Assembly: GCA_030445275.1 (NCBI GenBank)
Contig: JAUCSE010000053.1
Location: forward strand, 152,054 to 216,053
Source: Mucilaginibacter sp.
GTDB lineage: Bacteria; Bacteroidota; Bacteroidia; Sphingobacteriales; Sphingobacteriaceae
Length of the DNA stretch: 64,000 bases
Direction of reading: 5' to 3'
The translations under genes were made by a program, and so were the position numbers. Positions within the stretch are counted from its first letter, which is position 1, and every line of letters begins with the position of its first letter. The notes beneath the pieces were generated by a model. The model was given only the letters and a program-made list of their open reading frames with translations. It did not search any database and was not told the DNA's origin. Of this stretch, positions 36,333 through 46,956 are shown one piece after another.

Positions 36333-39194
36333 CTACAATTTCAATTTCAATCCAAAACTTACAGCCTTCATCAAAGGGTATCCCATAGAAAGTTGTTCGG
36401 CCTCCAGGTCACTGATTTTATCCCATGTAAAGAGGTTGGTTCCATTTACAAAGACCCTTACAGCATCAAGCTTCTTTAAAAATCCTTTTTTAGGCAAAGT
36501 ATAACCCAGTTCCACGCTACGCAGCTTTAAGAAATCGCCGTTACGCATCCAGAAATCAGAAGGCTGATCATTATTGGCGTTACTTTGCGTAGACAGACGC
36601 GGGGTTGTAGCAGTATTTGCTGTTTGCGGTGTCCAGCTATTAGCAGAAAATACAGTAATACTGTTACCGCTGGTTGTAAACGGATGCGTATAATAATAGG
36701 AAAGACCATCAAGCAGGCTAACTGTACGGTGCAGCACACCCTGCAGATAGGCATCAAAATCAAAGCCTTTATACTTAAAGCCCAGGTTAAAACCTAAGGT
36801 AATTTCGGGTAGCCTGCTATACTTCAATGGTATTTTATCATAATCATTGATAATCCCATTACCATCCTGGTCAGCAAATTTTAAATCGCCGGGCTTTACA
36901 TTGGTATAGGAGGATGATGGTACCCCGGGTTTTAAATTACCATTAGCATCAAAATCAGATTGCTGGTAAAATCCTTTATATACCAGACCCCGCATTTGAC
37001 CAATCGGATATCCCTTGGCGTACAGGTAATTGAACGGCTGAGGGTTTTCTGACCTTTGTGTTATTTTATTACGGGCAAAGGCCGCAGAACCACCTAAATA
37101 ATACTCAAACGTATTGATCTTATCTCTAAAATTAAGTGAAGCTTCAACACCTTTGTTACTCACCTCGCCAGTATTGGTATACTGTAAGAAAAAGCCTGTA
37201 TAATCAGGAACACTGGCAGTAGGGATCTCCAGAATACCGGTGCGCTTCTCGCTAAATACATCAACAGTTGCCGAAAGCTTTTTCCATAACCGAAGATCAA
37301 TACCCACATTCAGAGTTGTTTTTTTCTCCCACGCGGCATTAGGGTTAGCGAACGGCCCTTCGGTCATCCCACCTTTGCTGGTGTTACCGGTTCCAACTAT
37401 CCACCCCCTGGTTGCTACAGCCCATTGCTCATATAAAAAGCGGTAATCTTCATTAATAATACCGGTGGTGCCGTAAGAAGCCCTTATCTTCATAAAGTCA
37501 ATTACTGAGTTATCCTTCAGAAAGTTTTCGTTTGATGCAACCCAGCCTAAGCCAACAGCCGGGAAAAAGCCATACCGGTGCCCTGGGCCAAAATCGGCAG
37601 AACCATTATAGGAGGCAGACAGGTCAACGATATATTTTTTATCATAATCATAAGTAATATTGCCTGCCAAACCCTGGGTGCGAACCTGATAAACCTGACC
37701 ATCATGGGAGTACCCCTGACGACGGGCTTGTATCATACCGGTAAATGTATGCTTGCCGAAACTGTGGTCATAATCAAACCCAAACTGCACCGTAGTCCTG
37801 TTCCAGTGTGGCCCACCTACGTCAGCTATACCCTGACTGATGGAGCCTATTGTTTTGTAAACAATATTTCCGTTTACATCACGTACAGGCACATCATTCG
37901 CATCCTTGGTGATCTCATAGGAAGGTACCGTGAAAATTTTCTGATAAGTACCCTGGTATTGATTGCTGAAAGATACCGATCCCTTAAAATCAAGACCGGG
38001 TGTCACTACATCCAGCTTTTGGGTAAAGCCAAAATTTGTTTGCAAATTTCTGGTGTGCAGGCTATAGGTACCAAACTGTTGTAACAACTGTACCGGGTTA
38101 AAATTATATACCGAACTGTTTCCCCAGGTGCCATTCGGGTTTTTTACCGGGAAGCCTGCTGGTGGCAGCAAAAACAAACCGGTAAATAATGAGGTAGCGC
38201 TAAAGCCCCCGGGAGTATTCTTATCCTCGGTTATTCCGGTAATGTTTGCCACAACTGATAGATTTTTGTTCAATTGCAGTTCAACATTGGCCCTCAGATT
38301 TAGCCTGGTATACTTGGCATTTGTCCCAAAATCCTTATCAATGGCATCGGCATTTTTATACAAACCTTCAAAGTTGGTATAGTTCATTAATACAAAATAC
38401 TTTGCCGTTGCATTGCCGCCGCGGAACGAAAGGTTATAATCCTGTATAGCCGAAGTCTTTTTTAGGATTTCATTATACCAGTTTACGTTTGGATGATAAG
38501 GATCATTAGTTGCCTTATAGAGGCTCGGATCTTTATATTTAATGGGTAAACCATCATTTTGTAAAGCCTGATTATACAACCTGGTATAATCATAGGCATT
38601 CATTACCGTTGGCAGATCAATAGCGCTTAGTATCCCATATCTGCCATTAACCGTTATTTGTGTTTTGGGCATATTGGCACCTCTCTTGGTTCTGATACTT
38701 AATACGCCAGCTCCCCCCTCTAATCCAAATACGGATAGGGCCGCGGCATCTTTCAGCAGGGTCACCGTTTCTATTTCGTACGCCGACAGCGAGCTAATTG
38801 CTCCCATATCCACCTGAAAACCATCCAGGTAAATCAACACCTGGTTTGCCTTGCTATTCCAGCTCGTTTGCCCCCTTACATAAAGGGTTGGGTTATCATA
38901 GCCTGGCTCACCAGAACCGGTTACTACTGTTAAACCGGGTATACGGCCCTGAAGTGTATTTAATAAATTTCCTACCACCATGTGGGTTAAATCCTCGCCC
39001 TTAAGGGTAAAGACCGCACCCGTGTTTCTCCAGGATTTTTCAGTTCTTAATCCACCATCAACAACACCTTTAAAAATGCTGCTGTCTGTTTTAAGGGAAT
39101 CTGCCGAGGCAACATTCTTAGTTTGCGCGTTAGCAACAGAAAAACTACAGAATGAAATGATCCAGGCAAAAAGGGTTATATATTCTTTTTTCAT
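36333..39194 (-). CDS. short SusC-type TonB-dependent transporter without N-terminal regulatory domain
   Basis: The 953-aa product has a signal peptide (ending SVANAQ). It enters the plug quickly (GAVFTLKGEDLTHMVVGNLLNTLQGRIPG, VTLLKDAAALSVFG). The barrel includes SusC-type KGFDFDAYLQG and ends in FGLKLKL. The carboxypeptidase-D-like Ig domain and the usual EVVVVGYG TonB-box segment are missing, and there is no STN domain. That makes it 150-250 residues shorter than its neighbours. It pairs with the SusD at 34601 and is the second SusC of the same operon. Confidence 0.88.
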   Translation of the reverse strand: MKKEYITLFAWIISFCSFSVANAQTKNVASADSLKTDSSIFKGVVDGGLRTEKSWRNTGAVFTLKGEDLTHMVVGNLLNTLQGRIPGLTVVTGSGEPGYDNPTLYVRGQTSWNSKANQVLIYLDGFQVDMGAISSLSAYEIETVTLLKDAAALSVFGLEGGAGVLSIRTKRGANMPKTQITVNGRYGILSAIDLPTVMNAYDYTRLYNQALQNDGLPIKYKDPSLYKATNDPYHPNVNWYNEILKKTSAIQDYNLSFRGGNATAKYFVLMNYTNFEGLYKNADAIDKDFGTNAKYTRLNLRANVELQLNKNLSVVANITGITEDKNTPGGFSATSLFTGLFLLPPAGFPVKNPNGTWGNSSVYNFNPVQLLQQFGTYSLHTRNLQTNFGFTQKLDVVTPGLDFKGSVSFSNQYQGTYQKIFTVPSYEITKDANDVPVRDVNGNIVYKTIGSISQGIADVGGPHWNRTTVQFGFDYDHSFGKHTFTGMIQARRQGYSHDGQVYQVRTQGLAGNITYDYDKKYIVDLSASYNGSADFGPGHRYGFFPAVGLGWVASNENFLKDNSVIDFMKIRASYGTTGIINEDYRFLYEQWAVATRGWIVGTGNTSKGGMTEGPFANPNAAWEKKTTLNVGIDLRLWKKLSATVDVFSEKRTGILEIPTASVPDYTGFFLQYTNTGEVSNKGVEASLNFRDKINTFEYYLGGSAAFARNKITQRSENPQPFNYLYAKGYPIGQMRGLVYKGFYQQSDFDANGNLKPGVPSSSYTNVKPGDLKFADQDGNGIINDYDKIPLKYSRLPEITLGFNLGFKYKGFDFDAYLQGVLHRTVSLLDGLSYYYTHPFTTSGNSITVFSANSWTPQTANTATTPRLSTQSNANNDQPSDFWMRNGDFLKLRSVELGYTLPKKGFLKKLDAVRVFVNGTNLFTWDKISDLEAEQLSMGYPLMKAVSFGLKLKL

Positions 39195-39227
39195 TTTTTC
39201 TCATTAATTATTAATGTGTAAAGCTGA

Positions 39228-41060
39228 TTACCAACCTGGATTTTGCCCATCCCAGTTCTTATTACCTAAATACCGCTTGCTCACTTCACCTACCGGGAAT
39301 GGCACGTAATAGTATTTTACAGGGAATACCCGGTTAACAAATGACACCGTTTGCCAGGTACGTTTTAGTTGCCCATCTGTGCCTTTCCTGGCCGTGGTCA
39401 CAATACCATGCAAGGTTCCGTTTAATACGGCCCGGGCTTTTAACCAGCGGTTAAGGTCGTTATAACGATGCCCCTCATAGGCTAATTCAATAGTGCGCTC
39501 GTGTTGAACGGCATCCCTGAATGCATCAACATCGGCAGGGTTTTTAGGCAGCAGTCCGGCTCTTTTCCTAATGAGGTTTAAATAGGTAGTGGCCTCACCA
39601 CCCGGGCCCTGGTATTCATTCAATGCTTCGGCATAATTCAGATAAATTTCTGCCAGCCTGAATACCGGCCATGTCAGATGGTTATCGGTCATATTATCAA
39701 TACGGGCAACAAATTTGTACACTTCTAAAGCATAACCATCCAAACCGGCATCGCTGCTGGCCAGGTTACCATCTGTAGTATAATCGCCTTTTTTGTAGTA
39801 TGATAAAATGCCCCGCGCACTGTTATAATACATACCATCATATGCAATGGTCTGGTAAAAACGGGGATCAAGGTTAAGCGCTTTAAGATCTGTAGGCAAA
39901 TCACTCCCGCTTGCAGGCAGCGTCCATTTGGTGCCATCCTTTTTCTCATACTGCTGTACAAACTCAATGGGCACATTATTTTTAATGCCCCATGCAGCAT
40001 TGCGTATCTTTGACATCAGGTACTTGCCCCAATAATTATCGCCGGTTGCTGTGTTAGCCATAATAATTTCCTGATTGGCCATTACATTCCACACAGATTC
40101 ATAATCGCCAATGCTGGCATAGCTTTGACCATTAGGGTCAGTTTCAGGCTTTTGAGTATTATAAAGGCTCACACCTGCCCCGCCTGCATTATCAATTACA
40201 TCTTTGGCTGCTTTTGCGGCTTTATTCCAGCGTTCTTTATCATAAGTTGGATAGGCCAGCACGGTATCGCGGGTATCATTAAACCGGGCACCGGCCACTT
40301 CTGATTTTAAGTTAGGGGGCGTATTGTACAGCGGACTTGCAGCATACAATAATATCCTTGACTTTAAAGCTAATGCGGCCAATTTTGTAGCCTTGCCAAA
40401 CTCGGCGCTGGAACGACTAGCTGGCAACATGGTTGCTGCCTCGTCGCACCACTTTACAACGCTATCAACAACTGATTGTACCGAGCTGCGTGGCACTGCT
40501 GTGTTGCCGGCACCATCCAAAGGCTTATTTAAAATAGGAACACCACCATAATACCTGAACAGCTCAAAATGCTGCATGGCCCTGCAAAACAAGGCCTGTC
40601 CTTTTACATCTGTTTTCCAGGCATTATCGGCATCATTAACCTTATTGATATATTTCAACACCAGATTGGCCTGGCGGATACCTGAATAATGAGTACTAAA
40701 TCCATTATTTGCATCCGTTCCATAATCGCAGGTATTGCTGGCGCTCATGTTTCCGGTTATGTAGGTACCGGTGCCAATTACATTGGATGCCCAGTCATAA
40801 GATGGGTGTATAATATAAAGCTGATCTGTAATTGCTTCTGGCCGGCACATGTTATAGTTGGTGGGGAAATAACCCCTGATACATAGCAGATACATTTGCG
40901 CTACAGCAAACTGCGCCTGGTTCTTGGTATTAAAAATGGTATCGGCGGTTACAGATCCACCTTTGGGTTTCTCCAGAAAACTCTTTTTACAGCTTGTTGA
41001 AAGTATACCGCCTATGAAACACACCAAAAGCAGTATAATTATATTTTTCCTTTTCATCAT
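39228..41060 (-). CDS. SusD/RagB-family lipoprotein (first pair)
   Basis: The 610-aa product is a lipoprotein (ILSTSC, Cys24). It has the SusD pattern with FAVAQMYLLCIRGY, a middle region with LAALALKSRILLYAASPLYN, and FRLAEIYLNYAEALNEYQG and HERTIELAYEGHRYNDLNRW near the end. The stop leads to the short SusC gene after about 33 bp. It lies 15 bp after its STN-SusC partner (41076-44675), so the two form the regulated receptor complex. Confidence 0.92.
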   Translation of the reverse strand: MMKRKNIIILLLVCFIGGILSTSCKKSFLEKPKGGSVTADTIFNTKNQAQFAVAQMYLLCIRGYFPTNYNMCRPEAITDQLYIIHPSYDWASNVIGTGTYITGNMSASNTCDYGTDANNGFSTHYSGIRQANLVLKYINKVNDADNAWKTDVKGQALFCRAMQHFELFRYYGGVPILNKPLDGAGNTAVPRSSVQSVVDSVVKWCDEAATMLPASRSSAEFGKATKLAALALKSRILLYAASPLYNTPPNLKSEVAGARFNDTRDTVLAYPTYDKERWNKAAKAAKDVIDNAGGAGVSLYNTQKPETDPNGQSYASIGDYESVWNVMANQEIIMANTATGDNYWGKYLMSKIRNAAWGIKNNVPIEFVQQYEKKDGTKWTLPASGSDLPTDLKALNLDPRFYQTIAYDGMYYNSARGILSYYKKGDYTTDGNLASSDAGLDGYALEVYKFVARIDNMTDNHLTWPVFRLAEIYLNYAEALNEYQGPGGEATTYLNLIRKRAGLLPKNPADVDAFRDAVQHERTIELAYEGHRYNDLNRWLKARAVLNGTLHGIVTTARKGTDGQLKRTWQTVSFVNRVFPVKYYYVPFPVGEVSKRYLGNKNWDGQNPGW

Positions 41061-41075
41061 TTCTTGCTTAAATGG

Positions 41076-44000
41076 TTAAAAATTTACGTTTACGCCCATA
41101 TTATAGGTGCGGGTAAGTGGATAGCCGACAAAACCCAGATTCTCCGGATCGCCCCAGATTTTGTTGGGCGACCAGGTATACAGGTTGCTTCCATTTACAT
41201 AAAAACGGGCCGATTTGATCCCTACCCTCTTTAAAAAGGTGGGTTTAAGCGTATAGCCTATCTCCATGTTTTTTAACCGCATGTAAGAGGTACTCTTTAG
41301 GAAAAAAGTATTGTAAGCACCTGCCTGGTTATATGCTGCGATTGGAAAATCAATTCTTTCGCCCTTATCATACCTCTCCTGGGTAAAGCGATTTTCATCT
41401 ACTTGAAAAAGTGATTGCTGTTTGTTAAAGTGGAGTTCCTGCATGGCGTATTTTGCAACTCCGCCAACGCCTTGTAATAGTGCGGAAAAGTCAAATCCCT
41501 TAAAGCTAAAGCCAAATGAAAAGCCATAATTAAGTTCAGGGATATCTGTTTTTCCTGTTCTTACATAATCCTTTTCGTTAATTATCCCATCTGCGTTAAC
41601 ATCAACTAAGCGAACTTCCCCGGGTTGTAGCGGCGCTCCGGCATAACCAAGGTCTTTCTGAAACACCGGTTTGCCCGCTGCATTTTCATAGGGCTTTCCA
41701 TTTTTATCCAGCGCTCTTACCGGACTTGAGAATACCGGATTGCCATTAGCATCCATGGCGTACAGATCTCTCCAGGAGGTATAAAGTCCGTTAGCCTGTA
41801 AATACAATCCCTGGTTAACCGGTCGTCCTGTTGCCGCCTGGTATTCTAAACCAGGTGCGATGGCCTCGTCCTGAAAAATTATCTTATTATGATTGGTTGA
41901 GGCATTTCCCTTAACCCACCAGGTAAATTTTCCGGGTACGCTGTTGTAGCTAATTTCTAGCTCATCGCCCCAGTTTTTAACCTCGCCCAGGTTATAGGGA
42001 GGTAGCGTAGCCGCCACAATGGCCGGTACTGTTCCTTTATAGGAAAGGATGTTTTTGCGGTGCTCGTTAAAGTGATCATAAGTGATAGAAAGCCGGTCAT
42101 TAAATAAATGTACATCAACTCCTATGTTTGATTTGGTGGCGGTTTCCCAGGTTACATTGGGATTTCCCAATGTATTTTCATAGGCTCCCGTAACCGGATT
42201 ACGATTGTTTAACGTGCCAAAAGTATAGCCCCCACCATATTGCCAGGTATCGGGTAAATACAAATATCGTGCATCAACTGCCGGATTAGTTCCGGGTATG
42301 GTTATGCGGTCATTTCCTACCTTACCTAATGATCCCCTGATTTTTACGTAGGTTACATAATCACTTTTTGGAAAAAAGGATTCGTTGCTGGCCAACCATC
42401 CCAATGAATAAGCTGGCAGGAAACCGAACCTTTTTCCTTCGGGGAAGTTCTCCGATCCGTTATAACCCATATTATATTCAGCCAGATACCGGTTATCATA
42501 GCCATAAGTTACCCTGCTGGCTATACCCAAATAAGCGTGCGGGAGATTGTACAATAATTTAGGATCATATTTCTTTTCTGCATTGTACAGGATGAGGCCC
42601 GTAACAGCATGTTTTTTTGCAAACGTATGGTTGTAGTTTACAGAGAACTCACCGTACACCTTGCGCCATTTTCCAGTATAATAGTCAACAGTTCTTGACG
42701 GAGGTGTATCGTCAGTTACCTGAACCAAAATAGGATTTAACTTATCGCCATTAGGATTTGGCCTTACACCATATAACAATGGTTTAAACAATCCGCCCGA
42801 CTGGCTTTCAAAATAACTATCATATGCTCCCCTGGCATTTAAGGAAAGGCCCTCCGTAATGGAATCAAACTTGTAGGTTAATTTGACTGAAGAGTTTAAC
42901 GTACTGTTATTCTTAATAACATAACCATTACTATTGGCAATGGCATATAAGGGGTTTAGCTGATCGTTGATATTACTAAAAGGGACTGCGAATTTCCCAT
43001 CTATAAGACCCGGAGATCCCAGGGGTGATGACCATAATATGCGTTTTTCCCAGGTATAGTCGTCATTATCCATACCGGTTATGGTCACGTACTGGGTTGA
43101 TACATCAACAGATACCCTGAAATCCTTATTTACATCAAAATCAAGGTTTGAACGCAAATTATACCGGCTCTTTTTAAATTGCATTTCATCAGCAAACTGC
43201 ATATAATCGGTATTAAACAAACCGCCCTGTTTAAGGTATCCCAAAGAAATAAAGTACTTTACTGATTTTGTTCCGCCGTTGATGTTAACATTAAACTGGG
43301 TTTGTGGAGTAAATTTTTTAAACATCTGCTTTTTCCAGTCCTGGTCAGGGTGACCATAAGGGTCATAATAAGGGTTGGTTTTGCCGTTTACCGTAGGCGT
43401 ATGCGCGTTTTGGTAATAGCGCAAATCCTCAGGAGAATAATAAAGCACTGCTTCCTTTATCCAATTGGCATCCCGCTTTGCGGCAAAATCACTCCAGGTA
43501 TGAATATCTGCATCGTTAGCATGCTGAATCCAATAGTTTTCATAACTCTGCTCATTTAATAATGAGGCGTATTGATATGAATTAACAAAATCGGGCATAT
43601 TTGCAAACTGTGTTATGGCAGTTTGCGCGGTGGCACTTACCTTTGGCGGCCCTTCCTTACCACGCTTAGTGGTAATCAGGATTACACCATTAGCGCCACG
43701 CACCCCGTATACGGCTGTAGCCGAGGCATCCTTCAGCACACTGATACTTTCCACTTCGTTAGGATCAATATCGTTATAACTGTCCCTGGCTATCCCATCA
43801 ACCATAATTAAGGGCGCAGTTTGGCCGGTATAGGTCCCTACACCACGTATGTACAGCGTACTACCGTCTTCCCCGGGTTTTCCGCTTCCCTGAACAGCTG
43901 TTAAACCAGATAAACGACCAGCCAGCGCATTACTCAGATTAGCTACGGGAGATTGTACAAGGTCATGCGTGCCAATAGTTGATATGGCCCCGGTAACAGT

Positions 44001-44675
44001 TTCCTTTTTTTGAACACCGTAAGCAACCACAATAACATCTTCCAGTTGTTTCGGGCTATCTTCAAGCGTTACATTTAATTGCGATTTACCATTGAGCGAA
44101 ACCTCTTTGGTTACCATCCCAACAAAAGTAAAAATCAGCGTAGCATCCTCATCAGCAACGGTAATACTATAATATCCGTTAATATCAGTTGCGGTACGGT
44201 TATCCCTGCCTTTTTCTTTGATGTTTACCGTTGGTAAAGGCAGATCCTTACTATCCGTAACCCTGCCGGTAATTTTTTTAGGAGGCTTTACAATATCCGT
44301 ATGGATTACTGTTTTCTTCTTAATAAGTATGGTTTTATTCTCAATAGAATAGGTGAGCAGTTGGTTACTCAAACAGGCATCCATAGCCTGGTTAATGGTA
44401 ACGTTTTTAAGATCAAGGGTTACTGGTTTGGCTAACTTCAGGTCGTCTGAGTTATACAGAATATCATATTTTGTTTGATCTCTTATTTCCTCAAAAACCT
44501 CCTTTAAAGTGGCTTGTTTGGCTTTTATCGTAACCCCTTGTGCGTAAGTAGTGATAGCTGATGCCTGCAAAAAGGAGGCTGTTACCAGCAACAGGGTCAG
44601 CTTTAAGATCAGCACGGGGTTGTAAATGCAGCAACGTTGCTTGCCGCAAATAAATGCAGGAAAATTTTTGTACAT
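41076..44675 (-). CDS. SusC-type TonB-linked transporter with STN signalling domain
   Basis: The 1199-aa product has a long N-terminus with a hydrophobic signal region (about 22-46). An STN (secretin/TonB N-terminal) domain lies at about 48-120 (KQATLKEVFEEIRDQTKYDILYN). A carboxypeptidase-D-like Ig domain follows (about 135-215), then EDVIVVAYGVQKKET, plug and barrel ending in MGVNVNF. The STN domain touches FecR in the periplasm and passes on substrate occupancy, releasing the ECF sigma. The FecR and sigma genes lie directly upstream. The transported substrate is not evident. Confidence 0.93.
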   Translation of the reverse strand: MYKNFPAFICGKQRCCIYNPVLILKLTLLLVTASFLQASAITTYAQGVTIKAKQATLKEVFEEIRDQTKYDILYNSDDLKLAKPVTLDLKNVTINQAMDACLSNQLLTYSIENKTILIKKKTVIHTDIVKPPKKITGRVTDSKDLPLPTVNIKEKGRDNRTATDINGYYSITVADEDATLIFTFVGMVTKEVSLNGKSQLNVTLEDSPKQLEDVIVVAYGVQKKETVTGAISTIGTHDLVQSPVANLSNALAGRLSGLTAVQGSGKPGEDGSTLYIRGVGTYTGQTAPLIMVDGIARDSYNDIDPNEVESISVLKDASATAVYGVRGANGVILITTKRGKEGPPKVSATAQTAITQFANMPDFVNSYQYASLLNEQSYENYWIQHANDADIHTWSDFAAKRDANWIKEAVLYYSPEDLRYYQNAHTPTVNGKTNPYYDPYGHPDQDWKKQMFKKFTPQTQFNVNINGGTKSVKYFISLGYLKQGGLFNTDYMQFADEMQFKKSRYNLRSNLDFDVNKDFRVSVDVSTQYVTITGMDNDDYTWEKRILWSSPLGSPGLIDGKFAVPFSNINDQLNPLYAIANSNGYVIKNNSTLNSSVKLTYKFDSITEGLSLNARGAYDSYFESQSGGLFKPLLYGVRPNPNGDKLNPILVQVTDDTPPSRTVDYYTGKWRKVYGEFSVNYNHTFAKKHAVTGLILYNAEKKYDPKLLYNLPHAYLGIASRVTYGYDNRYLAEYNMGYNGSENFPEGKRFGFLPAYSLGWLASNESFFPKSDYVTYVKIRGSLGKVGNDRITIPGTNPAVDARYLYLPDTWQYGGGYTFGTLNNRNPVTGAYENTLGNPNVTWETATKSNIGVDVHLFNDRLSITYDHFNEHRKNILSYKGTVPAIVAATLPPYNLGEVKNWGDELEISYNSVPGKFTWWVKGNASTNHNKIIFQDEAIAPGLEYQAATGRPVNQGLYLQANGLYTSWRDLYAMDANGNPVFSSPVRALDKNGKPYENAAGKPVFQKDLGYAGAPLQPGEVRLVDVNADGIINEKDYVRTGKTDIPELNYGFSFGFSFKGFDFSALLQGVGGVAKYAMQELHFNKQQSLFQVDENRFTQERYDKGERIDFPIAAYNQAGAYNTFFLKSTSYMRLKNMEIGYTLKPTFLKRVGIKSARFYVNGSNLYTWSPNKIWGDPENLGFVGYPLTRTYNMGVNVNF

Positions 44676-44821
44676 CTCAATGTTTAGGTAATTAATAATT
44701 GTTGTATTTGCTGCAATTGGTTCATTATCTGGCCCTGCCCTTATGGTTAAATACCAGCGAGCGATACGAAATACGTGTGGTTATTGACAGATAATTGATT
44801 AGGGGTAGATGGGAAGTAAAT

Positions 44822-46018
44822 CTATTCCATAACTATAATCCTCCTTCCCTCGATCTTAAAGTGAACTTTACCTATTTTTTCAAGGTTACCCAGTAATTCA
44901 TTAATGCTTTTGTATTTGCTGAAGGCACCGCCGAAGTGTTGGTTTTCAAAATTTCCCTTTAGTTCAATGTCTGCATCATACCAACGCGATACCCTTTTCA
45001 TGATAGAGGCGATATCCTCATCATCGAATACAAAATATCCGTTTTTCCAGGCCATAACCTGACTAATGTTGGCTTTTGAAACCGTAATAAGATTGGCACT
45101 GTTAGTTACCACAGCCTGTTGGCCAGGTTTTAACAGACATTGCCGATCGGCCTTATTAATTTGAACTGCGCCTTCTAATAAGGTTGTAGTAAGATCACGA
45201 TCATCAGCATAGCCGGCAATATTAAAATGGGTGCCTAACACCCTCACCTGTACATTGTTGATGTTTACATAAAAAGGTTTATCTTTATTTTTGGCTACTT
45301 CAAAGTAGGCTTCGCCGGTAAGTTTTACACGTCTTTCGTTACCGGCAAACTCCACCGGGTAACTTAAAGATGATGAGGAATTTAGCCACACATGCGTGCC
45401 ATCAGGAAGAACCACCTGGTACTCGCCTCCACGGGGAGTGGTTAAGGTATTATATACTAAAGTATTTTCAGCATTGGTATTATTATGGGATAAGGTATTA
45501 TAAACAAGCTTCCCATTGTTAACCTTGTTTACCTGGGTTTTGCCTGATTTGGCTAGTACACCATTAGCCGCACTATCCAATAAAATGGTTTTGCCATTAG
45601 CCTGAGTTAATATGGCTTTGTTGCTACCCGGCAAAATTTCTGAAGATTTACAGACAGCTATTTTTTTTTGATCACCGGCAGGATCATGCCTATAGGTATA
45701 GAAAAAAGCTATAGCGCCAAAAACAGTGATAATAGCAGCAATTTTTAGCCATTTCGGGTTTAATTTGATTATACGTGGTTGGCGCTTAACCGGCTGGTTG
45801 AATCTGGAGTCGGCTTTAATGCGATCTAATACGTTTTTAGATTGTGCTTTATTAAACTCCGGACCTTCATCAAGCATTAGTGATTGCTCATCAATAAGGC
45901 TCAATATTTCATCAGGATTAACGGTATCCAGGTAGTTTCGCAGTTCTAAAAAATCAGAACTACTGATGGTAGTGTCAAAATGCTGCCGTAGTAAATACTT
46001 AAGCCTGTCTTTATTCAT
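44822..46018 (-). CDS. FecR-family anti-sigma factor
   Basis: The 398-aa product has an N-terminal cytoplasmic anti-sigma part (about 1-84), one membrane helix (about 88-106, WLKIAAIITVFGAIAFFY) and a periplasmic FecR domain (LTTPRGGEYQVVLPDGTHVWLN, GEAYFEV). A DUF4974 tail follows (YFVFDDEDIASIMKRVSRWYDADI) that meets the STN domain. Gene order sigma, FecR, STN-SusC is the standard trans-envelope arrangement. It starts about 90 bp after the sigma gene. Confidence 0.92.
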   Translation of the reverse strand: MNKDRLKYLLRQHFDTTISSSDFLELRNYLDTVNPDEILSLIDEQSLMLDEGPEFNKAQSKNVLDRIKADSRFNQPVKRQPRIIKLNPKWLKIAAIITVFGAIAFFYTYRHDPAGDQKKIAVCKSSEILPGSNKAILTQANGKTILLDSAANGVLAKSGKTQVNKVNNGKLVYNTLSHNNTNAENTLVYNTLTTPRGGEYQVVLPDGTHVWLNSSSSLSYPVEFAGNERRVKLTGEAYFEVAKNKDKPFYVNINNVQVRVLGTHFNIAGYADDRDLTTTLLEGAVQINKADRQCLLKPGQQAVVTNSANLITVSKANISQVMAWKNGYFVFDDEDIASIMKRVSRWYDADIELKGNFENQHFGGAFSKYKSINELLGNLEKIGKVHFKIEGRRIIVME

Positions 46019-46106
46019 GTTCTTGGTTTATAATACCCTGAGTGGGGTTAGTGTGTATAGAACACAGAACTTATAGACCAGGACTAGTTGTAAATGAACT
46101 TTTTTT

Positions 46107-46736
46107 TTAAAACCAGAAAAATAGGGCCAGAAAATAGATCATATCCGCATAATGCAGATGTGATTTTAAGGTTTTTAATGCCTCAACCATGTGGTTTTTT
46201 ACCGTGTTGGGCGAAATTTGCAGCTGCTCTGCTATTTCTTTATGCGACAGGTGCTCGATACGGCTTAATCTGAAGATCAATTGCTGTTGCTTTGGGAGCT
46301 TGTTAATGATGTTTTCTGCAAAGTGTCCCAGATCGTGCGCTAACACATCCTCTTCTGTGCTATTATGTACTGTTGAAATGTGGCTAATCAGTTTTCCGGA
46401 AAGCTCCCTTGACTGGCATATTTGCCTTAGTGCATTTAGGGACAAGCGTTTGGCAATAACATATAAATACAGCCATATATTACCCTCGGGGTTTAGTTTT
46501 TGCCTGCTTGTCCAAAGATTTATAAAACACTCCTGAACAACCTCTTCACTTTGCTCCTTATCTTTTAAAAACCTGAATGCCAGCCTGTAAACTTTAGCCC
46601 CATACATTTCATAGATAGCATCGAAAGCAGGTTCATCACCCGCAATCAATTGCTCGATATGATTGCTGTTAATAATTGTATGCACTTTGATGTTTGTAAA
46701 TTGGTTTTTAAATATAGATAGGAAATTCAATTTCAA
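46107..46736 (-). CDS. ECF RNA polymerase sigma factor (FecI/RpoE type)
   Basis: The 209-aa product has sigma region 2 (FDAIYEMYGAKVYRLAFRFL, then VVQECFINLW) and region 4 (LPKQQQLIFRLSRIEHLSHKEIAEQLQI with NTVKNHMVEALK). The first 20 residues look unlike the family, so an internal start (for example a GTG near codon 18) is possible. It should direct transcription of the FecR-SusCD-SusCD operon. An inverted repeat GTTGCA-N10-TGCAAC lies about 70-90 bp upstream (46806-46827). Confidence 0.9.
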   Translation of the reverse strand: MKLNFLSIFKNQFTNIKVHTIINSNHIEQLIAGDEPAFDAIYEMYGAKVYRLAFRFLKDKEQSEEVVQECFINLWTSRQKLNPEGNIWLYLYVIAKRLSLNALRQICQSRELSGKLISHISTVHNSTEEDVLAHDLGHFAENIINKLPKQQQLIFRLSRIEHLSHKEIAEQLQISPNTVKNHMVEALKTLKSHLHYADMIYFLALFFWF

Positions 46737-46956
46737 TACGGCAAAACCATCACAATAAGCCTAAGTAGTGGTATTGTAGTGGTAGTAAAACAACAGTTGA
46801 GTAAAGTTGCACTTATTATTTTGCAACATAAATTTTACACAAAGCACTATTTGGTGATAAATATTTTACATGCATGATTGGCAATAAACATAACAACCCC
46901 GGTGATAACCCATTGATACTGTGATTATTTTCACCTACTTATTGAATAGCAATAAA

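Noticed and set aside
46806..46827. GTTGCA-N10-TGCAAC before the sigma gene as an operator
   Set aside because: The arms are only 6 bp and no second copy was found near the FecR-SusCD genes, so evidence is too thin for a separate claim.
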